DNA of 64,000 nt, taken from the NCBI RefSeq assembly GCF_040436345.1, contig NC_133235.1:21910660-21974659 (forward strand). The letters are read 5' to 3'. A program made the translations under genes and the position numbers. Below, in pieces: positions 11,737-23,700 of this stretch. The stretch comes from Pagrus major. Its lineage: Eukaryota > Chordata > Actinopteri > Spariformes > Sparidae. How positions within the stretch are numbered: position 1 is the first letter of the stretch; every line of letters begins with the position of its first letter. The notes beneath the pieces were generated by a model that worked only from the letters and a program-made list of their open reading frames with translations, was not told the DNA's origin and did no database searches.

Positions 11737-12461
11737 AACTAAGAACTTGTCCACACATACAGGGGTATTTTTAAACATGCTTTTTTTTAACAGTATTTTT
11801 AAAAAAAATATCTGTCTGCTGTCAAGCGATGTCAAAAGCAACAGGTGGCGATATAACCTCTATCATAAGGCCATGTTGGCCAATCAGAAGCCTGCCAAAC
11901 AAAGGAGACAAGCCAAAAAACTCCTGTCTACACACAAACACTGAAAACAGCGTTTCTGGATATCTTCACCCCGGCAGGGCTGAGGCTGAAGCTTTGGCTT
12001 AATTAATTGGCACCTACCCTTTTTACACTAGTCATTTCTTTAAGGATCCCTTTACATTTATATGTAAAAATATGTATTTCTTTTTATTGCATATGTGCCC
12101 AAACGTCTTAAAACACCAATTCATATGCACACTTCATGTTCATCATCTTATCTTTTATATTTTTATTTTATATTTAGTGTATTACACATTTTTTAAATTC
12201 ACTTTCCAGACTTTTCCATACATGAACTCCTTTAACTGTCTCTTTTTCACTTTTCTTGCTAATCTTTATTTTGTAAATATGCAAATTCCTCTGAGTTAAC
12301 AGTGATGGGAAGCAGATCTCAAAATTTGAGAGCATGTGAGTTTATAAATGATAAGCTGGTCGACAATCAATGCTATAAATAATCCCTCTCAGTCATAACA
12401 TATGACCCACTAAGTGTGTGGCGGTGCCTGCATCTGCAGAGACCTCCACGCTCTGACTGTA

Positions 12462-12640
12462 TCTTTCTTATTTTCTAGTTTTGATGTGTTGGATGGTGGT
12501 TAGCCAACCCAAAGCATCAGTATGCCTATTTGACAACCTGGGAATGTGTCTCAACACCGCCGAGTCTTGGATGGTGTGTTAATGAACAGCAACCGCCAAA
12601 TCTTGCTTTGTATGCCTTTAACATCTGGCAAGCAGACAAA
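12462..12640. mobile_element. relative of the 8555-8867 hairpin element (partial)
   Basis: CCAACCCA, then AGTATGCC, TGACAACCTGGGAATG and CACCGCC follow in the same order as in the right half of the 8555-8867 element. The left arm is largely absent, so this looks like a truncated copy. Confidence 0.5.
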
Positions 12641-13391
12641 ATAAAACACAACGCTAATTTTGTTGACATTTACATGGGCCTGTAGGGCTCACTGATCCAC
12701 ACCGACATTATAATGATACATGGTAGGATTTCCTTTTAGGCTACAGTTGCCAGTAAATTTCTAGTTCATTTTCTTGCTCCTTTTTAGCCCTTCTGTCATA
12801 GTGTCAGGAGGAGTGTGGACTCATTTAAACCCTGGCAAGTGATAGAGTCATATATCCTGTTGACAAAAGTGATTAAAAGACAGCAGCCAACACATTTCGT
12901 TCCCAAGAGATAGTGGTTGCGCAAAGAATTTGTCATCCGGGGTTTAACATTCTTGAGGTCACAGTGAGAGCACAGTGTCTTGTGTCGCTGATTGAGGCTG
13001 ACGGCCGAGTTTGCGTCGCGTTGTATGCATTCAAATTCATTTTTTCTGTCCCACACTCTCTGTCTTTGCTTCGCTGCTATCTCTACATTCCTCTGCACAC
13101 CACAGGTAGGCGTGTCTGAGCTTTGAAAAGTGAAAGGGAGTGGGAATGACAGGGAGTAGGGAGGGTCAGACATGCCAGGGGGTCAGAGTGAGGCAATGTT
13201 TCAAAAAAAAGTGTGTGGGCTTAACCCAAAGGTTGAAGAGAAAACAATAATGTGAGAAAAGCAGCAAAGACAGATGATCCAAGTGAGGGAAAGATATGAA
13301 ATATATAGCCACAGAAATGATCAAGAAATCATGCTTGTCTCATTATAAAGTTTTACAGCTTTTATGATTGACTTTGCCATAAAAACCTATT

Positions 13392-13405
13392 GTGCCCTCT
13401 GGTGT
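13392..13405 (-). promoter_or_regulatory. CTCF-like motif
   Basis: On the minus strand the site reads ACACCAGAGGGCAC. It fits the vertebrate CTCF core CCASYAGRKGGCRS at 13 of 14 positions. It lies mid-spacer between two divergent genes, a common place for an insulator. A sequence match alone does not show occupancy. Confidence 0.4.
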
Positions 13406-14931
13406 TGTCGCCCTGAGCTAAGACCATTGAACACACACAGCTACTACACTACCTTGCATATTAGTGTGAGAAGAGCGAGACACAGGAGGTGAGGGAGGCC
13501 TGAACTGCACTGACGACTTCATGAAACCAACGCCCCAAACTGGAATTTCCCAGTTAAGTTTCCATTTGAGCGTTACTTTCCTGTTTTAGTTCACAATCAA
13601 ACTTTTCAACAAACTTGGCATGACTTTACCGTGCTGAATATTTTGGAGAAACCTCAAAACCTGCGATGATAGTCACGTCCGCTGTAGGGACAGTAACTTG
13701 TAAGACCAGCCTCGCACGCTGGACACACCCAGCCGCAGAGCAGACAACACCTTTACCTTTACTTAAGCTCAGGTGGGTTTGCTCTGTGTTTTCTTTCCAA
13801 ACAAAAGACGCAGCAAGACCGAGCATGTGGGAAAATGTTCAAACATCGGTCTAAATATAAAAGCTCTCGTGCCATTACAGACGGAATGAGCAGTGGGACA
13901 GTGAACCTTACTGTACTGAGATGGTGAGAATTAAAGGTGGAGTCCACACTTCTGAAAGGTGGTTGATTGATTGAGTTTATTCCAGTTTACTCCACCTTTT
14001 ATTTGAACCAGGCCATTAATCAAATCAGAAGATCTCCAACAGGGAGGGTTCGGCCTTATTACAAGAAAACCTCAAACTCACACTTGCCTTTAAGTTATTT
14101 TCTGAGGTAGTTGTGCGGGGCGTTCTTTACACATGTCTCAAAGGTGTGGCAAATACTACAGGGATGGATTATTTCTGCAAAGATTTAGTGATACTCATCA
14201 CTGGAGCCACCCAATGACTTATCCTCCTTTATCCCTTCTTTCTATACAGTACTTTCTGTCTGTATTATCCTTTCAGGTGTACACAGGGCATTTTGATCTG
14301 AACAGGTAAAAGTTTACCGACTATCTCTGCAGCTGGGGAGTAAATATTTAACTTCACATTTGCTTTCTGAACTCTGCTCCAGTGTGGGTCCCTCCTACGT
14401 GCATTTCCTGGTTGCAAAGATGTGCAAAGATGAGTCTGTCACTCATGTTACCAACGTGACATCTGAAATACAAAACTGAAGCCAAAAAAGAGACACACTA
14501 ATACATCTGATTAGTCAAAAACAATGCAAGGCCAACGGCAGGTTAACTCTCACACATCAGTGATTCACAGTGACGGAGAGAGACACGCTGACGCTTGTAG
14601 ACCAGCATGTATGATATCATTTCCAGACACTCGCACTGACATCATTTACTGAGTAAACAGTGAAAAATACTCCTGACAGCTGGTTTATTAACGTGCAGAG
14701 ACAATTAACATCGTCTCACTTATTAACGTTGTGTCGTGATCTGAGTTTCCCCGGCAGCCTGTTAACATGCAGGTGGTTCCTCAGACTTTCCACTGCTTCA
14801 TAGAACAATACTGAAAAGGAGACGTTTCACGAGAGCACTGGTGGGTCTGTCATTAACCTCAGCACATGTGAAACTAAGGTCTTCACAGTGGGTAAACATA
14901 CGTTTGGTAGGAAAGAGAGGATGTGATGTAA

Positions 14932-15495
14932 TGGAGGAAGAAGTACCAATACTATGTCATAAAAAATAATCTGTTATAAGTGAAAGTCCTGCATTCAGAA
15001 TCTTAAAGGAGACATATTATGCTCATTTTCAGGTTCATAATGTTATTATGGGGCACTACTGGGATAGGTTTACGTGCTTTAATGCTCAAACAAACGTCAG
15101 TCCCTGTATTTTATATGCTGATCCATAAAAATGCATCATAATGTTTTATGAAAATAATCTAAATCTGCAAAATAACTACACTGTACATTTTAAAAGTTGA
15201 CTTTACTTTAAAAATAGTAAAGAAAAGTGAGTATAACCTCAGAATTACCAGTCAAAATAAATTTATTTTGGTTGTACAAGCTAAAAAGTTTTCACAACTT
15301 AAAGTTATTAGTCTATTTTATTTGGTAATTTGGAGGTAATCAGTTTATTTTAAGTAATGTCACTTTGTCAGCTTTTAGTTTAGTAACTAAAGCACTCAAA
15401 AAATAAATGTCGAAAAGTGAAAAGTACTTGATTTGTCTAGTAAAAGTACCTCAAATTATACTTTTAATTGCACTTACTTACTTTCACCACTGATC
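14932..15495. mobile_element. AGTA-rich repeat interrupted by a second MITE
   Basis: Left part 14932-15003 (AGTACCAATAC, AGTGAAAGTCCTGCATTC) and right part 15400-15495 (AAAGTACTTGAT, AGTAAAAGTACCTC) belong to the family seen at 2365-2702. Between them lies a block beginning TTAAAGGAGACATATTATGC at 15003. The same terminal sequence bounds the element at 48285-48697. This suggests a nested insertion. Confidence 0.55.
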
Positions 15496-18097
15496 GATGC
15501 CATGAGTCCAGAAATAATACATCTTTAGTACATTTTATCTCAATGTAGTCCTGGTTAATAATACTAAAATCCCCCTTTTTTCTTTAATTAATACATTTAT
15601 CTTTTCCCTGACACATTGTGAAATGAATAGTGTTAAAAATATCTGGATCAGCCTAAACTCCTCCGGTCATTAAACCCTCCTGAATTCCTCAGTATATTAG
15701 GGAGGACGTGACCTCTGTCCTCATCTGGGGAAAAAAAAATCAAAGGCGCTTTAAGAAAACTTTTCCTTTTACAGAATTTGCTTATCTGCAAGAGGATTAA
15801 CTCAAGGCTTTTAACAGTATTTGTGCATGAGTGCGTGCATCTTTGTTTGGTCTTGCCCAGTTTGTGCACACTGCACATGAATCGATTGTTACCCCTCTTT
15901 ATCTAAGGTGACATTAACCCCACAGAGTAATAAATCACATGACAGTGCACCACATCTCCTGGACTTTGAAACCAAAGTGCACTAAAACTGTTTATATAAT
16001 TGCGACATTGTTCTCCTGTGGATGGCTGCGCTTTCATTTTATAACAAAACTTTATGATTCAGTTGAAATCTGTAAATCTATTGTTATGACGAGTAGGGGC
16101 TTGGATACAGATGCAGATACACGCTGTTATCTGTCTGTCTATTCTCACAGCCGAGCAGTTTCGAATTAGTCACTGCACAGTGAAAGCTCTGACAGGCACA
16201 CCTCCTGATTTTCATTTGGTTTTACAGCTCATGTGTAACCAGCCGGTTTATGACACACAGACAGACGGACAGATAGATCATCACACGCACACACACACGC
16301 ACAAGCACTGTGACTCATAGCAATGCCTAAGGGTGGGTCCTGGACACACCTGAATTAGTTGCTAGGGAGGGGAACAAGCAGATTTGAATGATAACAAACA
16401 GCAAGGTAAGATAGGACATGACGGTACAACAGTCGACTGGTTTCTGTTGGCGCACGGCCCAGTGATAAACTCTGCACACACTGAGAAAGCTGCACTGTCT
16501 GGCTGGCTGGTGAAATGAAAAGGTTGTAGATAAATATGTCTGGTTATTTAATGGGGTTTTTTTTATTGTTACCTTTCAAACAATTGAGCAGCAGCCAAAA
16601 GAAGGTGAGGACCATTTCATTTCACAAAAGACATTTATAACTGTAACACTAAAAGGAACATTATTTGCATCTAACAGCTTCATTTTACACATAACCTGAA
16701 TTTTTTTTGTAGGATTTTTAAAACCTCCTTTCAACAAACAAAGTCTCCACTGCAAAAAATACATAAATTATAAAACTGTTTATGATGCATGATTGCTGCA
16801 AGATAAAAAAAAAAAATACAAAGGCTGCAATGACAATAGCAGTGCTGTTGCTGCAGTTGGCCTGCAGGGGTCATCAGTGTGTAACAAGACACAACAGGAC
16901 ACTGCAAGTCATTGAGGGGCCCTCAGGTCATCACTCATGGGACTGCTAATCTGCCATGGTTACCTGAGAGATGTGTGTTACTTCTAAAAATGTGTGTTAA
17001 ATGAACTGGGACCACATCAAGGTCTGCTCCAATGTCACGTGTAACAATTGCAGCCTGTTTTTTCATAATGATTAATCAAAAAAAGAAGAAGAATCACAGT
17101 CTAAAATAATCAAAAACAACTACATGAAATGTCTTCACATGCAGATCTTTGAGAAGCTAATACAAAATTAAATGTACATGATTAAACACATTAAATCATG
17201 TTTAAAAATGTACTTCCACATGATGGCCAGGAGGGTGAAGCATTGCTAAACATACTGTTTGTGTAGCTGAAGCAGGAGTCCGCCGTCACATGTTCAGATA
17301 AATATAGGCTGTCAAGCTGGTGGGTGTAAATCAAACCTGACCGATATTGAGCTCTTTCTTGTCATAAATATTGTTCTGTTCATCTTATTCACATCAGGCT
17401 TCCTTAAATCCGTCGGAGAGTTGCGACACAAAATATGATTCAGGGCATCTGCGTTCAGGTCAAATCTGAGTGTTCATAAAAAATCAATGATTTAATTCAT
17501 GACTATAACAAAGTGGAAAGTTTTGCGATGTGACGCCTTCATTATATTCACAATAATACAGTAGTTGTATTTCTTTCAGTGAAATGTGGGCAAGTGGTTG
17601 TAAATAAAAAAAATAATAATAATCTTATCTGATAAAGATCAACTTTATTCTGTTGATTAAATGTGTAAACAGCATGTGAGTGAAATGTGATGAGTTTCTG
17701 TCATGAATGGACCCTTGTTCTAATAGGGCGATCCTTATAAATGGTTTATACGTTGTGGCTTTTTGATGGGGAATCAATCATTTATCAATGCTTTAAAGAT
17801 TCATTCATTAATAGAGAAAGCTTTAGGGCTGCCAGGTTGTAAAAAAAGGTTGTAATCCTCTTCCAGCATAACCTCTTCATTGTGTTTTTTAGTTGTTCAG
17901 GTCATTAGCAGGACTCCTCCACGTGTGTTTAGTTCATCCACTTACAGACTGCACAGCTGAAGATCATCTGGAACAAAATCAATTATTACTGATTAACATT
18001 TCCAGCTCCAGACTAGATCAATTATTATAGTAGAAGAACCTCATTATTAGTGACCTGCTGACATTTATAATCTCCTGATATGTTGGCTTATTATTAA

Positions 18098-18235
18098 AGA
18101 AGGCACTACGTCGTGAATGTATGAAGAAATACAAACTCAGAAATATTATTTTTTTCCATAACTGAATAAACAAGCTGTTGAGAAGACATACTTTTTCTAA
18201 GGCTCTCTAAGGAAGGTGACATATTTCCCCTCAAC
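18098..18235. mobile_element. partial copy of the 21656-21975 MITE
   Basis: AGGCACTACGT is followed by ATACAAACTCAGAAATAT, a T-rich stretch, CCATAACTGA and AACAAGCTGTT. The order matches 21665-21785, where the corresponding element is complete. Confidence 0.5.
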
Positions 18236-18452
18236 CGATACACATGCATTAACGTATGGAGTGACGTCAGAGTGAGAGGGCTGCCATGTTGTCAGGCGAC
18301 CCTGAGCAGTTAGGGGTTCGGCCTCTTGCTCAGGGACGCCTCAGCAGCACACAGGAGGTTAACTGGCAACCTGCAGCTACCAGTCTCAGTATCAGTCTGA
18401 CTGGTCCATGCACGACTTGAAACAGCCGAGCATAAAACCTTTGACTACCAAC

Positions 18453-19020
18453 TAGAGCCTGACCGGTATATCGGCTGGATGATATTATCGGCCAATATCA
18501 GCTTATCACAGATGTATGAGTTTTAAGAGTTTTATGTAACTGAATGTTATTTAACATTATTTTAATTTTCATCAAATTATCTGACTTTGATTTTTTAAAT
18601 GGCTTTGGATATTTTTACAAGCCTGTTGTGGGACTGCTTTTACTTTGACAGCATTTCTCCTTGTTATTGTTCTTCCTTTTCTTTGTTGTGTTTGACTCGA
18701 TGTCTTTGTAAATGAGGGTTACACCTCAGTGATCTCTTGAGTATAAATAAAGGTTGATACTGATTGATATCGGTGTCAGAGTATATGTTGCCGCCTAAAA
18801 CTTAAGTTTTTTTGTTAGAGATAATAACACAGAAAAAGATACTCATGGTAATATGTAATTCTTAAATTCACAGTAAGTTCACAGTTTGCAGTGCGCTGGT
18901 GTCATTTAAGCCAATAAAGTTTATTGTTAAACTGTAAGATATCCTGTCTCCAGTACATATCTCCTGAGGGTTAACTGTATATCAGCACATCTCTCGATAT
19001 TTGAATCTTTACCCTCTAAT
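18453..19020. mobile_element. element with TAGAGCCTGA terminal repeat
   Basis: The left end reads TAGAGCCTGACCGGTATATC and the right end a decayed TACCCTCTA. An intact relative with perfect 11-bp terminal repeats is at 48119-49017. The interior is AT-rich with no coding content. Confidence 0.5.
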
Positions 19021-20014
19021 TTCAGTATCAGTGTTGGCCCCCCAGTGTCAGTCGGCCACTGTTGTCTAAATCTAATGTTAACACACTGTCTGAATGCTGC
19101 CTCCACACAACAGACATAATTCATTTACGCCTGCATGAACCATTTTTGCTCACATCTGATATTTTATGAGTTATTACAATTTACATAAAGAATAATACAG
19201 TCATTTTGCATTGACCTTTGCTTTCATCTAAAGCAGAACTGCTGTTTTTTATAGTTTGATAGATAGAAATGGGCATGGACAGAGCTAGTTCCTCCTCCTC
19301 CTCCTACCACCTGCTGATCTGTACTGTGCATTAAAAATCTAATGTAGGCTGTGTGTGTGTGTGTGTTTATTCACTACTTATGTATCTTTAATGTACAGTA
19401 TTTGGGGGAAATTACACAGAATCCAAAATGCTGATTCTTGTGAAATTCTTGCAAAATTGTTTTGGAATCCAAATCCCTCAATAATACTCAGAATTTGTGC
19501 CTATTTCTGGTTGGATTACTTTTTTGGCAGCACATACCACGGCTGCACAAACACAAGAACAGCGTGTTCTTTTATTCAAACACATGCAAATAAAACTTTT
19601 CGTGTCTTTTTTTTTTTTTTTTTGCTGGATATGATTAAAAACAGAAGGAATTGGGTCATAATAATGTTCATGACTTGCTCTCCTCCTGCAGAGAGAAAGA
19701 GAGTGAGCATTTTCCATTCAAAGTGGTTACCGGTGGTTACAGGTGGCCATATTGGGGTAGAGTCAACAGCACACGAGCCTTTATGGGCAGGTGTGTTACC
19801 TGTGGCTCCGTCAGGAAGCGCTTCTCAGAGCTCTCCTGCCACAGATGACCGACGGACAGAGGAAACCAGTGGATCAGACGACGGGGAAACACCATGAAAT
19901 AGTTCTCCTCGTCTCTGCTCATCATTGCTGCAATCCGCCTTTTGTTGTCGGAGCTTGAGCCCCGCAGTCAGATCCCGCACGGGCTGTTTTTTTCCCCCTC
20001 TCTCTCAGTGGCAG

Positions 20015-20017
<3 letters not shown>

Positions 20018-20086
<69 letters not shown>

Positions 20087-20091
20087 CGAGG
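20018..20091. repeat. (GA)n tract in probable slc22a23 5' leader
   Basis: This is a near-perfect GA dinucleotide run of about 74 bp with two C interruptions towards the end. It ends about 175 bp upstream of the slc22a23 start codon and so is probably in the 5'UTR or core promoter. Confidence 0.9.
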
Positions 20092-20266
20092 GAAGCGCTT
20101 CCTGATAATAGAGAGGTGCGTCTTATTTCCATTCCAGTGATTGACTGCGCACGGCTTTCACCGCCGGAGCTGGGGGCATTGACGCATTGTGGAGTCGACA
20201 GGGGGGTAGCAGCACTGCAAACCCCGGCTTCGCAACACAACGGAGGCATCTATCGGTAAGACCGCG

Positions 20267-20704
20267 ATGGCCGTGGTGCAGCTCGACACGGACGACCATC
20301 AACCGGAGAACGGCTTCGTGTCCCCCGAAACCACGTCGCCGGGGCTGCTGACACGCATCGACGGCTCCGTGCTGCCGTTCCTCGGGGGATTCGGGAAGTA
20401 CCAGAAACAGCTGATCGTGCTGACATGGATCCCGGCGCTGTTCATTGGATTCAGCCAGTACTCTGATAATTTCCTCCTCGCCCAGCCGAACAACACATGC
20501 GTCCAGCCTTTGGCGAACCTGACCAACAGTAATCACACCGCGGGTCACTCCGCGTTGACGGACGGTCCGAGGCACCAAAAGCCGGCGTACATTTACGCCA
20601 ATGGGAGTTACGGCAGCCACAACGACACGCACAACATGCAGTGTCGGTGCAGCGAGTGGACCTTCGAGCTGCACACGGGACTCATGCAGAATGTGGTCAC
20701 CAAG
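20267..20704 (+). CDS. slc22a23: slc22a23 exon 1: N-terminus, TM1 and extracellular loop
   Basis: The ATG has G at -3 and G at +4. A 30-residue hydrophilic start precedes IDGSVLPFLGGFGKYQK and TM1 (about 47-66). The following loop (about 67-146) has sequons at Asn 75, 84, 89, 112 and 119 and Cys 78, 126 and 128, as expected for the glycosylated first loop of SLC22 proteins. The N-terminus is much shorter than the Ala/Gly/Pro-rich human one. The exon ends in phase 0 at AAG|GTAAGC. Confidence 0.93.
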
Positions 20705-23700
20705 GTAAGCTGTCCATCTTGAGGGATGGGCATCCCCCCCCCCCCCCTCTCCATCACATTGGGTTGTGTTGTGCATGTGTGTGATACCCCCATCCGCTCC
20801 AATCCTCTTTGGATCGAGCAGTACGAGGGAGAAATAGTGCCACTTATCAACACTGCACCCTTTCATTCTGCAGCAGCAGCAGCAGCAGCACTCAGATCAT
20901 ATTAATATACAACAATCGCCTTATTTGCCTCCATGATGTGCGTTTTTCCTCCACGCCGGCACTAGAGTCTCCTCTCACATTGAACCTGAATGCATCAGGA
21001 TATTGTATAGGTGCTGCTGACAGTGAGTCATCATCGCAAAAGCATGACACAGAAGTGTGACCCGTCGCAGAGAGACGCCACCGTTGGCACACTGGGCACA
21101 ACATGCCAGGGCTGGTGGAATCTGCCGGTTGTCGTAATGCACATAATAGACATGCAGCCCTTTTGATTTGGAGCAAAGGTCATTAGTGCGCTCTCTAGAA
21201 TAGTGCAACCCCATCCCTGGCCAAACACCACCCGCCCTACAGCTGCCCTAAACAAACACCAGGGAGATATCCTTAAAGCTTTCATTCTGGGAGCTTTTTT
21301 TGTGTGCAAAGGAGTGATGCCTTTACCTCCTATCTGCAACAGAGCAGGCTGAGGAGACGGTGAAGGCCCCGCAGCCATTGTAGTTGGTCTGCAAGCTGGA
21401 GCAGGAAGGGGTTTTAATATCTCATTACGCCCATCAGCTCTTCTGAGGATGCTGCACGCTCAAGATATCAAGTTTTCATTCGGTGTGAGAAGAAAGGGGT
21501 GAGACTTTGATCCACAGGGCTCTCTGGGTGAACTTGACAGCGATATCGACAGGGTGATGTGATTAAAAGACACAGTAGAGTGCATACCTCCGCCAAGGCC
21601 CAACAGTCCAATTTTGTACTCGCTCGTAGATAACAGCCACCGAAATCTGAGAGATTAAAGGGGCACTATGATGTTTTCCAGAAGAAATTCACACTCAGAA
21701 TTTTAATATTTACAATATTAATGAGGTGCTAATACAAACTCAGAAATATTTATTTTTTCCAGAACTGATTAAAGAAGCTGTTCTCAGAGTTGGAAGCTAG
21801 AAAGGTGGCAGGGTCCGCCACATGTGTTGTCCTTTAAGGTCAGTTTGTTTATTTGGTTTATTCAGTCATGAGACAAAGAGAGTTTTTTTATTTAGTTTGT
21901 TTAGGCATTAGTCGAGAAAAGATCTTTCTCTTTTGATTAAAATGTCCTCTCAAACTACATAGTGCACCTTTAACGTAAATGTTGAAACACACCCTATCTC
22001 CCAATGGTCAAGAAAGTGAGAACAAAATCCTGTATCTGTCCCTTTTTAATCTGGATCAGCACCAGAAGTTAAAGGGGTCTAATCTGGGCTGAGATCCATC
22101 CTCCATCCAAGTTTCAAGGAAACCCGTAGTTTTTGTGTAATCCTGCCCACAAACCAACCAACACTGGTGAAAACAGAAGAATAGATTTTATTCAACGTTC
22201 AGTTTTGCCGTCAAAAGTCTAAAATGTTGAGGCAAACTCACAATATAGTATTTTAATCTGCAGCATCTTCAGCACTGAAGAGTTTGGCATGCGTGCCATA
22301 ATCAAAAGGCTTATCGGGGAGAGTTGGATCTGAAGCCGAGCTTTGAAGCCTCTCCGTGCTGTCGGAGGGGGTTGTGGCACCCTCAGCTCGCGTCCACTGT
22401 TATGCCAACAGCCCATCTGCTTATCGCTGATAATGTCCCCATTTAAATAAAGCAAATAAAATGCAGCTGCGGCTTTTTAATTCAGCTACGAGCCAGAGGG
22501 GACAGTTTAAGTGTTGATTTCATTTACTATCCGTAGGGTGATTTGGGAGGGGGTGGGGTTGCATGAACTAAGGCCAGGCTGATAAACTGTTCATATAAAT
22601 GGATGCATTTGAACTACTCTGGACCTGCAGCTGAATGTGAAGTCATACATGACGGGGGAATCGATTGGGTGGGTTCGGCTTACTAAGAATCGAAAAATGT
22701 CAGTTCTCTCAAGGGTAAGAAAGGCAGAGAACTTTCCAGTACTTAAACACTGCTGGTCCTCCTCTCATGCTGGCGCTGTAACCTGTACATGCTAATATTT
22801 GTGTTGCTTTTGCACGCATACAGAGAATGTCATGTTGACACTACCACCACTGCAGATCGGTGACAGGCCCGAGCAGTTGGTATAAGTGTCTCTGGCTGTG
22901 TGCTCGTCTTCCCTGACCCGTGCAGTCCACATTCTGACAAGGTCGCTGTCAGGAGAAATTGAACCAGACGGCATCCAGACCAGTCCCAAAACAGGAGCCA
23001 AAGAATTGAGCAGAATCTACCTCTCTGACTTGTCTCTTTTGACAGCCCGTCCCTCACTCTTCCGAGGCCTCTTCTCTCCACCACATACAGCACAGAAACG
23101 TCACACTACAGCAGGAAGTGATGACTTGGCATTTCTCCCCGTGTTTGGATTGCATAGGCATAACTGCACATGACTGGGCTCGGCTATCTGTGACATACGA
23201 TCCCTAAAAGGCAGAGCAGAGTGCCAACACTGAGGAAAATGTGTTGGTGTCTCTGTCAGAATGTACCAACGCATCCTAACCCCATACAGGACACTCCAAA
23301 GTGGGTTAAGCCCTCCAGAATCAGTGGCACAGGAATACGTTTTGGCTCGCAGGGGTCAGAAAGAAGGCTTTGGCGGAAGCGGTTGGAGGCTGAGGTGGTG
23401 AAGGATCCAAAGTGGTTAATGTGGAGACCCATCCTAATTGAGTCTGAGCTCTCCTCAGGGTCCATCTTAATTGGACTGAGCCTCAGAAATGAGAATGTAT
23501 CATTACTCAGAGACAGATAGAGTCTCTCTGCAGCCTACCCTACTCAGCTCCCGTTCAGATGAGTAGCAGCTGCACACGCCGACCAAAATAGTGGCTTAGG
23601 AAACTCCTCAAGGCAAAGCTTCACCTCTACACTACTCCCTGTGAAACTTTGGTTCTTGTATATTGATCAGAGACACTAACTGATAGGGACTGATGATGAT

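Larger units (their letters stand above)
10996..20266. other. intergenic spacer between dsp and slc22a23
   Basis: The spacer separates two divergently transcribed genes. It contains TTAA-bordered short elements (11585-11736), a relative of the 8555 element (12462-12640), a CTCF-like motif (13392-13405), a nested repeat (14932-15495), a terminal-repeat element (18453-19020) and the slc22a23 leader with its GA tract. Short open frames are scattered and uncharacteristic. I found no exon of a third gene. Confidence 0.7.

Noticed and set aside
20123..20866. 247-codon minus-strand open frame over slc22a23 exon 1
   Set aside because: It overlaps a well-supported coding exon in antisense, crosses its donor site and matches nothing known.
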